Shown: positions 54,941-64,000 of the stretch, piece after piece | Position numbering within the stretch: position 1 is the first letter of the stretch | Layout of the letters: every line of letters starts with the position of its first letter | Assembly (NCBI RefSeq): GCF_000276665.1 | Contig: NW_004955429.1 | Span: forward strand, 7,806,514 to 7,870,513 | Source: Chinchilla lanigera | Lineage: Eukaryota; Chordata; Mammalia; Rodentia; Chinchillidae | DNA length: 64,000 nucleotides | Direction: 5' to 3' | Translations under genes and position numbers: made by a program | The notes under the pieces: model-generated | The model's input: only the letters and a program-made list of their open reading frames with translations | What the model was told of the DNA's origin: nothing | The model's database searches: none

Positions 54941-56372
54941 GTAAAATGAAAATTTTGAGGAATAATTGAAGTTTGTTTAGTTCATTAAGGCTTATCTACT
55001 CATATTCAAGTTCCACTGAAATTACATTTATAGCAATTGTTTCTCAAAAGTCTTCCTAGTGTTTAAGTTTTTCATCTTTTCCTGTTGAATGCACATGTTC
55101 ATATTTTTTTTATTATTATAAAAAACAATGAGAATGGGGACAATTTTATGATATCTGTTTTAAATTTATTTTGCTTTATTTTACACTTCACTTGGAGCTT
55201 TCTTATTTATCTTTTCAAGAAATAATAACCGTTTGGCATCAACTAAGCTAGTTAAGATTCTCTATAGCAAATTTTAATTTCCCGTGAATTTTTATAGGCT
55301 ATACATTTCAGTTTTTATGGTTTCTGTTTCTAGTTTTTCTTTGCCCTTATATCAATAACCTTGACTTAGAAAAAAAAGAAATCCTTGTGGTAAAAATCAA
55401 AAGAGATAGTGGCTAAGACTGACTATCATCTCCTAACATTGTCTGTCCCAAATATAATCTACCTTTCATTTTCAATCTCAGTTTTTCCAATTGTGCCTTG
55501 ACAATTTGAGGAACTTAACATTTCTTCATTTCACTGACTTAATTTCGGGTGCCACTGGAGATGGGATCACTAAAAATACTATATTTTTATATTCATTATT
55601 TGTAGGAGACAAGCTGAAGATACTTTTACTATTCCATTTCTTAGCAAAGTAGTTTAAATGGAAATAAGTATTCATTTTTCAATAATTGTGAATAGAAGCC
55701 CTACTAGTGAGAAAGTATTTTTCTATCTAAAGTACTGATTTTAAGATTCTATTTCCATGGGTTTCCAGAATGCAAGAGCTGGTTTCAATCTCCTTCTTGT
55801 TAGGAACCCTCATATTTCCAAATAAGCTAGACCTGGCAAACGTGGAATGGGAAAAATCCTAACACATTCATTTATCTTGGCTTTCTTACTAGCAGAAAAT
55901 AAATTGCCAAAAGGTGTGAAACTTATAATGACTCTTTAATTATATGAAATATATCCAGTTGATGTTTCTTAAAAATGTTTACAATTATTTCCATTAAAAA
56001 AAAGTATGAATCTGAGTTTCTGATTCTTCTCTTCCAACTGACAATCACTCCTTACTGTTATTGAAGTGAATACCTTTAGACTGCTGGATATGAAAATTCT
56101 CTGGCTAGTTCAGATCTCCAAGTAAGAAACTTTTGGTTGCTAATTTAATAATCTCTATCTGCCACCTACTGCTCATTTACAAATCAGTCTATGTTATGAT
56201 ATTGACACTGGAATGCCAGGGTAATATTCCACAATGACAAAGAATTAAACCTTAGACTGAGGAGGTAGAGTGTAAATAAATTTAGTTAAAACGTATGGAG
56301 GCAAGAAAGTAAGATACAAAGGTAAAGAAGTAAATCTCCTGCTCCCTGGGAGGGAGTTCTGAGTAAGATACC
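54941..56372. other. no recognised gene or repeat
   Basis: Very AT-rich; no frame of 60 codons or more and no repeat end recognised. Confidence 0.5.
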
Positions 56373-56748
56373 TGTTATCATTTGTGTCTGCATGTCACCC
56401 CAAATCCTCATGCAGTCATGGGGTGGACTTCTAGATTTATAATTGATCCACGGTGCAATGTTGGAATTATGGATGTGTGTGCTATACCTACCCTAGGGAG
56501 GACAGTTTACGTACAATATAAGGGAAAGACAGAGGCTGCTTGCAGGTGGCACACCTCCATTTTGCTGTTGCTGCTTTTCTATCTTTTGCCACCATGAACT
56601 GTTGCCCTCTGCCATGTGCCGCTCTGCTTTGGAGCCAGCCAAGTATGGACTGAAACCTCCAAAAACTGTGAGCTAAATAAACTTTTCCTTCCTTAATTTT
56701 GGGAATCAGGTATTTTGTCTCATCAAGGAGATAAAAGTAACCAAGACA
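56373..56748 (+). mobile_element. solo LTR, ERVL-MaLR type (U3 type i), plus strand
   Basis: 376 bp, flanked by a perfect 5-bp duplication ATACC (56368-56372 and 56749-56753). It begins TGTTATCATTTGTGTCTGC and ends AAGTAACCAAGACA. An AATAAA signal lies at 56676-56681, about 67 bp before the end. This copy fixes the sense of the whole LTR family. No internal sequence remains, so it arose by LTR-LTR recombination. Confidence 0.93.
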
Positions 56749-56753
56749 ATACC

Positions 56754-58000
56754 CAAGAAAAGTTTTTGCCTAGGGGCTTTTAAGAGGTTTAAAAGGGAAC
56801 TCAGGTCATGGAATAAACTATAATCTCTACTCTACAGGAGACTAAATACTTTTTAGGGTCCAATCTATGCAGTGTTCATGCAGTGTCCATGCAGGGCTCT
56901 TGATCCAGGGGCCTGCCTGATCATGCTCTGGGGAGGTCCTAGACAGCTGAAGGATGCCTGGCAGATGTTTTTGTAGGATCCCTGAAGAGCTGAGACTCAG
57001 CAAACTCTATTTTAATTTTCCCAACTCCATATGAGGCTGTTGTCCTTACTGGTTAATAGAAACTAATTCCTGTCTCATGAATTCCTGTTACAATATTACT
57101 GGAAGAAAAATAAATGCTGTTCCTTCTTAGGAACACAATATAAAATGCATTGGATATTGAGTGAGGAGATGCAGGGAGAATCTTTCTTCTAGTGTGTCAC
57201 TGCTTTCTCTTCAGGTCAAATTTTAAATGACAGGTGGAGAGCAGGGCTGTTTACTACTGAATTTATCCTTGGAAGTAGTTAGAAACTTGCCTCTCTAACT
57301 TCTTAGTTCTCAGTTTATTTATCTATAAATAAAAGAGATGGGACTAGATAGTCACTTCTAGTTAAAAAAAAGTCTTTAATTTTTGTATTTTGTAAAATTG
57401 ATTGCTTTATAAACATCACAGAATCTAGGCTTATCCATAATGCATTTTCTAAATAGGTCATCTTATCTCTTGACTGTTTGTATAGATAAAACCATCAAAT
57501 ATTATCTCTTAAAAATACACAAAATCATCTCTCCATATTGCATTTAATTAGACCTGATGACTGACAAGATGGATGTATTTCTACAAGAATTTGAGGTGAT
57601 ATGAGTGTATAGATTCTGATTTAAACCAGCAGTGTTTTCTACAGGGAATTTCTAAATTTAATTGATCATGTGATTCTTGAAATTCCTGGAATATAAAGAG
57701 CAGTCTCTTCTAGTTAAGCTACACAAATTGGATGGTTGTGACTTTGAAGGATATATCTTTCAGATCTTCGTAGACACAGCAGTAGAAAGTATGTACACTG
57801 AGAGAGGGAAGAGAAAGCCCTTAACAAGCTTTCAACTTTAATTTTATATCTGAGTCAAATTTCCAGTTTGCTAAAAATTTGCTAGGTAATGGATCCTCCT
57901 TTTTTTTTTTCTTTTCTATTTATCCCTATGAGTCTACATGGGACAGCTATATTTTTATAATTTCAAGAGCTAAACTTCTGTTTCTGTGACTCCGAACCTG
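56754..58000. other. no recognised gene or repeat
   Basis: AT-rich unique-looking DNA. CAGTGTTCATGCAG/CAGTGTCCATGCAG near 56871-56895 is a two-copy local repeat. No coding evidence. Confidence 0.5.
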
Positions 58001-58353
58001 TGCTTTGGTTGCTTTTCTCTCATTGCTGAGACAAAATGCCCAATGCCCAAAATGAAGGAAGGAAAGGTTTATTTAGCTTACAGTTTGTGGAAGTTTCAGT
58101 CTATAATCACTTGGCTCCAAGGCAGGATGGTATCGTACAGGGGCAACACTTCAAGAGCAAAAAAGGGGTGAAGCAGACCTGTTTCCCTCCTTATATTGTA
58201 TGCAGCCTACCTGGCCTGAAGTGGGGTGGTCCTTTACACCCACACCATCTCCATGCCCTCCTCTTATACAGGCTCAGGATGAATACAGAGTAAGGACCCT
58301 GGCTCCTGCTGAGTCACATAGTTAACCTTCAAAACTTCTCAAGTTGACACAAT
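58001..58353 (-). mobile_element. ERVL-MaLR LTR (U3 type ii)
   Basis: TGCTTTGGTTGCTTTTCTCTC begins the shared R/U5 half. The U3 half (CACCATCTCCATGCCCTCC, GCTCAGGATGAATAC, CTCCTGCTGAGTCACATAG, CTTCTCAAGTTGACACAATG) matches only 38286-38645. A second diverged copy of the U3 end follows at about 58410-58465. The duplication is unclear. Confidence 0.82.
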
Positions 58354-58501
58354 GAACAACATCCTAGAACAGGAAAGGCAGGTCCTTTTCACCCCAGGAT
58401 GTAGAACTGCTGAGTTATTAGTTAAACTTCTAGACTCCTCTAGTTGACAGAATGTATCAAGCATAACAACCTGAATGTCTGATGACAGTGACCTACTGAG
58501 G

Positions 58502-58525
58502 AAAAAAAAAAAAAAAAAAAAAAAA
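58502..58525. repeat. A24 homopolymer
   Basis: 24 consecutive A. No SINE or processed transcript was recognised upstream, so its origin is unclear. Confidence 0.9.
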
Positions 58526-59384
58526 CAACATTGTCTCTTGTGGGAAAGGGATCCACGGTGTTAGAAAGATGTTTCATTCTGGGCTGGCATGCAGTTGCTG
58601 ATTTGGTCCTTTGGTGGATAATTCTTGCCATTAAATGGCTTCACAATGGCTGTGGGCCATTGGTTCTGTTGAGTTTATCCTGCAGGGCTGCCACACAGAG
58701 TCTCTCTGGAGGGAACAATCAGAGAGGTAAAGCAGTCAGGGCTTCTATGGAAAACTGAAGGTGATTGCATTGGGAACTGTATTATTTAGCAGTGATGAGG
58801 ATTATGTCATGGAAATAAAATACTTTCTCACTTAAACTATTAGGTCCTTTGTATTCTATTTTCTATAACCTTAATGTATAAGTCTTAGGAACATAAGTGA
58901 TCTCAATCTTTTCTGAAAAGTATGTGATTCAGAAGAAACGATTAATCTGACAGGCAAGATGGCAACTTTTCTAAGATCCTGCTCAGTGCGTCAGCTTCTT
59001 GGTTGTGTGATGGGATGTTTTGCACTGTGAGATGTCATCCTTTCTTATTCTGGCACCCAGTGAAAGAAAAAACTTGGCATAAGAGTCTTAGAAATGACCT
59101 TAACTGTGGATCTGCAGCATGTGTCAATAAAGATGTCTTCATTTCCAAACACTATCCCGAAACCACTTTTTAAAATTTGATCATTAAAATCCTCCCAGTC
59201 TACATGCTTTTGCTGAGTAAGCAGGGTGAATAAATAGGCATCCAGCCAAATGCACTGCTGAGGGAAACTAATGAGCAAACGGTATTCCATGGCTAGGACA
59301 GGGAGGTGCACATTCCGCCCCTAGAATCGCCCTCAGTGATTTGAGTATGGATGGTGGTTGAGCAGGTCAGAAAGGTGAAGAGAC
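58526..59384. other. no recognised gene or repeat
   Basis: Unique-looking DNA with 75-88-codon frames on both strands and no recognised motif. Confidence 0.5.
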
Positions 59385-59487
59385 AGTGGTCTTCGGGGTT
59401 CTGTTTTGAGTTTGGGCACTGGGTCTCTGTCATGGATAGGAGTCTCCCCGGTCAGTGCGCTGTGAGCCATCAGCAGGCAATACTAGG
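59385..59487 (-). repeat. inverted repeat, left arm
   Basis: Its reverse complement (GCCTGCTGATGGCTCACAGC, ACTCCTATCCATGAC, CCCAGTGCCCAAACTCAAAAC, ACCCCGAAGACCA) aligns with 60588-60685 at roughly 85-90% identity by eye. Similarity fades outside the arms. Family unknown. Confidence 0.85.
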
Positions 59488-60587
59488 GAAGAAGAAAAGA
59501 GAAACTTAAAAAATACAAAATTTGACCTCATTCTGTCTGAAGCGCTTGTAAATGATAGAAGCAATGATAGAAGCTTGGACCATTCTGAACGGCCAGTAGC
59601 ATTTCTTTTTAAGAATATCAGGGCAGTGACTCAAGTGTGCTATTCTCTATTTAAAGAAAGATATCATAGCCACTCAGTGGAGGAGCAATTTTTGAGAAAA
59701 AACAAACAGATAAGAAGGCAATTGAATGAGCTCCTTGACATGAGGCAGGGAAGGGAAGTGGTTAAGTGAAAGCGAAAAGAGTCAGTGAATGTGCCTTATT
59801 TGAAACAGTTTCCAATTTTGAAAAGGCTCACATTGGAAGGTGAACTTAAGGGCACCTGAATGCTGTTCAATTCAGCACTGAGGTTTGGATAAGGCCTAGG
59901 AGCCTGTGATTTTAATCTGCATGGTGTTCTCTTTCTTTTTTGATAATTATATTGTTCTTCAAAGGGGAAGCCAAGTAGGCTGTGGAGATTTCCCTGAGAA
60001 AAAAAAAAAAAACAACTCTGCACAGTCTCCACAGGGATGCGTCACTTAAAATGAAAGAAGCCTTGATCGTGGTTTTCAGGTCATTTCACTCCTGTCACAG
60101 AATATTCCCTTAAGAGGTGACAGGAGCTACTGAAGTGGTTCCCTGAGGTGGGGTGGCTCCCTCCAGGGAAGAGCAGCGTGGTGGTGGAGAAAGAGCCAGA
60201 GTTTTCCGTAGCTGAGGGGAGAGAAGTGAAGGGTAATGGGGCTGGTCTCGTGTTGGAAGTAGAAGTAACTCCCTCAAAGGGGGCTTCTCTGGGATCTGAG
60301 AGAGGAGATTCTCAGGGATTAAAGCAAGTCCCTTCGGGGGCTGGCCATTTTTGCATCCTGGGTGGATGTGAACTCTTAGAACCTGCTGTAGGGGAAGAAA
60401 GTGAGGCAGGAAAAGCAAGGGTAAAGTGGGATTCTGAGTCCCACTTATAGTCAGAACAACTTGCCTGTGCTTTCCTGTGAAAGTCTCTGCAGTTCCCAAG
60501 TGTGAGAAGTGTAGTGGATATTGTAGCGTGCTGCCCAGACCCGGCCCATGTTAGACTGCGGGGCTCATTTCCCCACCTGCTGTGAGT
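59488..60587. other. spacer between inverted arms, no recognised gene
   Basis: 59488-60100 is AT-rich. 60110-60480 is GC-rich and open on both strands: 100 codons plus at 60148-60450 and 129 codons minus at 60499-60110. A 104-codon plus frame (59455-59769) starts inside the left arm. None shows a recognised domain, so they are either chance or decayed element sequence. Confidence 0.45.
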
Positions 60588-60685
60588 GTCGCCTGCTGAT
60601 GGCTCACAGCCCACTGACAGGGGATACTCCGATCCATGACCGCGACCCAGTGCCCAGACTCAAAACCAAACCCCTAAGACCAGCC
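60588..60685 (+). repeat. inverted repeat, right arm
   Basis: Complement of 59385-59487. The downstream C-rich text to 60865 has no match beside the left arm. Confidence 0.85.
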
Positions 60686-61389
60686 CAACTAAGAGCTCCC
60701 AGGGTGCCTGACAGAGACCAGTGTCTCAACTGCCTTCCAGCTTCCATTCTTCCTCTGTCCAGTCCTGCTGCCCTCGCTCCTGTACAGGTGTTTCTCCTCT
60801 GTACCTCGCCAATAACCCAGGGGCACCTGCTGTCCTGCCAGAAGTCTATTTCCAAGAAAACCTGATAGGCAAGGGAAGCTGAGAGACGTTTGAAAATGAC
60901 TGAAATAAATAATCCTGTCCTTTGCCTTTATATTTTTATTTATTCAAAAAATATTTAATCAGAATCTATTATGTGCCGAGGATATTAACAGTACTATCTG
61001 CCTGGAGGAGATCAAGACTACTGTCACGATACCTTCCATCCTTCCCCCTAGTCTCCACAGGTAGCACAGATCCCATCACCACAGGTGATTTTCCTTTCAC
61101 CTCACCCGCCCCTCCTCTGCTGGCTTTATCCTCCTGTCTTCTGTTCTCCTAGCCAGTTGTCTGCAGCATCTCTGTGTCCTCAGCCTCTTCTCCTAGCGTA
61201 ACTGCTACCTCCTTGCTCTGTCTCTCTTCTGTGAAATCCTTTGACTGAGGTTTAGACTGATTTCTCTTCCAGTCTACGGTCTTGTGGAGGTAAGTGAGGG
61301 TGCCACACCATCAGACTATCAAACTTTTTTATCCTCTCAGTGTGCCATACCATCAGACTGTCAAATCCAAAGTATGTTGTATTTTCTTG
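60686..61389. other. C/T-rich DNA, no recognised gene
   Basis: Pyrimidine-rich. 60935-60990 (TTATTTATTCAAAAAATATTT, ATCTATTATGTGCCGAGG) resembles the unnamed ancient repeat at 47.1 kb. GTGCCACACCATCAGACT / GTGCCATACCATCAGACT at about 61300-61360 is a two-copy local repeat. Confidence 0.45.
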
Positions 61390-61540
61390 GCTCTATAAAA
61401 CTTCAGTACTTCTCTATCCTGCTCATTCATAGCTGGTTACTTTGCTCCTGATTTCCCTAAAAACATAGAAGCATTCAGAAGCTAGACAAGGTGCTACCAC
61501 ATCTGCACACCTCACTGCACCTGGGCTCTTCCTGCCTGCT
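61390..61540 (+). repeat. diverged direct duplication, copy 1
   Basis: Shares ordered blocks with 62490-62660: TTCTTGGCT, TCCTGCTCAT, TTAGCTG/ATAGCTG, GAAGCATTCAGAAG versus GAGCATTCAAAAG, CTACCACATCTGC versus CTACCATGTCTGC, and CTGCACCTGGG. The copies are 1.1 kb apart in the same orientation. Each is followed at once by a pyrimidine microsatellite. Confidence 0.75.
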
Positions 61541-61622
61541 TCCCTTCCTTCCTTCCTTCCTTCCTTCCTTCCTTCCTTCCTTCCTTCCTTCCTTCCTTCC
61601 TTCCTTCCTTCCTTCCTTCCTT
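61541..61622. repeat. (TTCC)n microsatellite
   Basis: About 20 TTCC units, nearly perfect. Confidence 0.98.
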
Positions 61623-62085
61623 ATTTTCTTCCTTATTTCTACTTTCTCTCCCATTGCCAAGAACTGAAACATCTCTACCACATCAGCTTAAGTATTTTAC
61701 TCTCCATCTATCACCTGGTTCCATTTCACTATCATCCAAATTTCAAGTTTTCTGACTCTAGTAAGATGAACCGTCCATCAATCCTATCATCTTTCTGTCC
61801 TTCACCATCTGCATATTCATACTTCTTAGTTTAACCCATTTAAACTTCATGGCTTATTATTGCAATCCCTTTCTTGCCTGAACTCTAACCTCATCCATCT
61901 CTGCCTTCGCTGTTCAGCAAAACCCCAGGGTCTGATTAATGTAAGCTCTTTGCCTGTTTTGTCCCTGCTGGATTGGTTGAATTTGGCTGCAGAAAAACAA
62001 CCAGGCAGACTGATCTCACCTCAAATTCATATCAGTGAACTTTTAAAAATTTTTATCTTAATAGTAAATATGTGCAGTATCTAAT
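61623..62085. other. no recognised gene or repeat
   Basis: C/T-rich tract, possibly continuing the unnamed ancient repeat. Only short frames. Confidence 0.4.
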
Positions 62086-62420
62086 GTTTATACTCCTTTG
62101 TGGAGTCGGTACGTGTACATAGCACATCTTCATTCCTTCCTTTGATCTCCTTCCCTTCCTTTGCTCCCCCCTCCATTTTCCTCCTGACCCCCTTCCCCTT
62201 GGAGAAAGATACATCTCGTTACTCCCTGATATTTATCTTTTATTTTGTTCTCTATTTGCACTCTGGGTTTCTCATGTAAGATAAACCATGTGATATTTAA
62301 GCTTGTGTGTCTGATTTATTTCACTTAACACTACGGTCTCAAGGTGCGTTCATTTTCCTATAAATGACTCACGTTTATCTTTCTTTATGGCAATGAACTT
62401 TTAATGGGTTCTTCCTGCAT
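62086..62420 (-). mobile_element. LINE-1 3' end fragment
   Basis: Matches 12181-12600: GTACATAGCACATCTTCATTCC, ATTTATCTTTTATTTTGTTC, GGGTTTCTCATGTAAGATAAACC, TATTTAAGCTTGTGTGTCTG, TTTCACTTAACACTACGG, TCTCAAGGTGCGTTC. It lies between the two copies of the direct duplication. Confidence 0.65.
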
Positions 62421-62489
62421 GCTAGTTGAAGCGGCAATTGAGTTTCTCTCTTTAACTCAACCTCGTATTCTTCCGGATAAACATTTTAT

Positions 62490-62660
62490 CTTTCCTTGGC
62501 TTTTTGGATCTCTCTGTTCTGCTCATCTTTAGCTGCACACCCTTAGCCTTTTCCTTAAGAAACAAGAGCATTCAAAAGATAAAGATAATTTAGGTACACT
62601 CCTACCATGTCTGCTTGCCTCCCTGCACCTGGGTTATTTTCCTTCCCTCCCTTGAGCCTC
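62490..62660 (+). repeat. diverged direct duplication, copy 2
   Basis: Partner of 61390-61540 in the same orientation, with scattered substitutions and small indels. Confidence 0.75.
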
Positions 62661-62678
62661 TCTTTCTTTCTTTCTTTT

Positions 62679-62750
<72 letters not shown>

Positions 62751-62754
62751 TTTT
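62661..62754. repeat. (TTTC)n microsatellite
   Basis: About 23 TTTC units with one interruption. It is in the same relative position as the (TTCC)n of copy 1. Confidence 0.98.
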
Positions 62755-64000
62755 GAGAAACTTCAAGTACTTCTAAGAGTGTGCATTCATAATTTTGATC
62801 TGTAGTCACTTAGGTTCAAAACAAACAGTACTTTTCTTTGGACAGCAAGCAAAGTATATGCTTTGAGACTCTTTATATACAGCATTTAATAACTCTTCCA
62901 GATCTCTGAACAAATAACAGTTGGGACAAAGGGTCTCCCTGTAACCAAGGTGTAGCCCTGAGAACATAATAAAAGGAAGGGGCCAAGAATCCTGCGGGAA
63001 TGAGGCCCAGCCTTACACAAATGCCATTAAGGCCAAAAGTAAATAGGAACTCCCTAAGCAAGGACATCATTTGTGCTAGCAAGCCCTCAGTTAAAACCTC
63101 GTGATAGGACAGGCTCCGTGGAGAAGGGGTTACCCAGGCCAAGCAGATCTGTGCCAGACAGAGTCAGCAAGTGCAGGGTAAATCCTAGAAAGAGGAAGTT
63201 GGAGCTCTGACAAACACATAAGAGAAACCGAGATAAGCCTGCAAATTGGTGACATGTAATGAAACCTGTAATTAGATAAAAATAATGAATAGGCAAAATA
63301 CCTACTCCCCAGAGAAGAAAATTGCATTTCCCACTTAGAAACAGTTATTTGGATATTATTATTTTCCAGAAACAGGGGTTTGTGGAGCCTTTACAAAAGG
63401 CATCTTTTAAGCTGGTGTTCTTCCTGTTAATCTTGCAGCATCTGCAGTTTCACTGTGTCTGCGTGGGAACATTTATTTTGAAGCATGAATAGAGTTTCCC
63501 TTGTCAAGGCATTAGATGTTGTCCCAGGACTCCTAGCATGAGCCTTACCTTTTTTAAAGGGGTGACTGTCTAGACATATATTTGCTTACAGAAATTAAAA
63601 GACAGGATCAGTTCTCAAGGAATTAAGTGAATTTATTGAGTAAATGAACTAAACCCTTGCATCCAGAGTCCTGTGTAGTCTTTTTAATTTCATTTTTCCT
63701 TAAAGAACCTTACAATGACAATTACAAATTCCTTGATCTATCACCCCTCTAACAATCAACAACTATTTATTCCCTCTTTTAACCAGAACCATGGACGGCA
63801 CCCTGCCTTTATGTTCTTGCTTATAATTCTTTCTTCAGCCATTTTTAATTACACTTCTAGTAGCCTGACTCTACTGAAGTCATTCTGTTGCTATAGCCAT
63901 CAAGACTTTCTAACAGAAAATGAATGATAGATACAATTCTCAGGCCTTACCTCACACTTTTAACCTCGTTGGTTATTTCTTCTGTCTCCAAACCCCATCA
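62755..64000. other. no recognised gene or repeat
   Basis: Unique-looking DNA to the right edge. Minus frames of 65-89 codons around 62873-63327 overlap each other in different registers and lack motifs. Confidence 0.5.

Noticed and set aside
58502..58525. Processed pseudogene ending in A24
   Set aside because: The 150 bp upstream match no transcript I recognise, partly resemble a repeated LTR U3 end, and no target duplication is visible.
1..64000. CRISPR arrays, operons, bacterial or phage systems
   Set aside because: No regularly spaced repeats with unique spacers and no dense coding. Vertebrate SINE, LINE and LTR content throughout excludes a prokaryotic origin.

Overview
This window is mammalian nuclear DNA, almost certainly from a rodent. 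The evidence is the repeat content: tRNA-Ala-derived ID SINEs of several ages, a 7SL-derived B1 monomer with a perfect target-site duplication, a B1-plus-ID composite SINE, LINE-1 of several ages, many ERVL-MaLR and ERVL type LTRs, MER2 (Tigger) and a mariner. I see no B2 SINE, and the youngest ID copies have a GAGAAAAACC 3' extension unlike the mouse/rat ID, so a non-murine rodent is most likely. I cannot name the species.

I find no protein-coding exon, tRNA, rRNA, snRNA or other cellular gene. The open frames are short, overlap on both strands, and mostly fall in repeats, microsatellites or unique non-coding DNA. The only frames with recognisable protein homology are broken L1 ORF1/ORF2 and mariner transposase remnants. 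The segment is best read as intergenic or deep-intronic DNA shaped by layers of transposition.

Layout. 1-1.64 kb: minus-strand L1 ORF1 and 5'UTR, the rest of the element lying off the left edge. 1.69-2.33 kb: two mariner ends in inverted orientation with an ID inserted. 8.65-9.6 kb: MER2 split by an ERVL-type solo LTR with a perfect 5-bp duplication. 9.8-12.6 kb: 3' ends of minus-strand L1s, one carrying a young ID. 14.3-18.4 kb: old L1M ends and MaLR LTRs. 18.85-19.77 kb: a 42-bp exact direct repeat flanking a solo LTR and an L1 3'UTR piece. 23-31 kb: mostly unique DNA with a B1-ID composite, L2-like tracts and LTRs. 32.5-40.3 kb: an old plus-strand L1M joined tail-to-tail to a minus-strand L1, the latter holding an ID and an LTR. 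42.3-50 kb: a second MER2, an ERVL LTR, a deleted L1M, an inverted L1 3'UTR pair and an ancient repeat split by an LTR. 50-58.5 kb: IDs, a MER5/Charlie-like element split by L1, and further LTRs. 59.4-62.7 kb: inverted repeats about 1.1 kb apart and a diverged direct duplication ending in two different pyrimidine microsatellites.

The nesting gives a relative chronology: old MER2, Charlie, L1M and MLT1-class LTRs first, then lineage-specific LTRs and L1, then young ID copies that are nearly identical and have clean duplications. I found no convincing new gene system. The most unusual items are structural: the young ID burst, the 79-bp-period L1 5'UTR, the tail-to-tail L1 junction, the LTR with a 42-bp tandem array, LTR subfamilies with different U3 regions, and several unexplained direct and inverted repeats.
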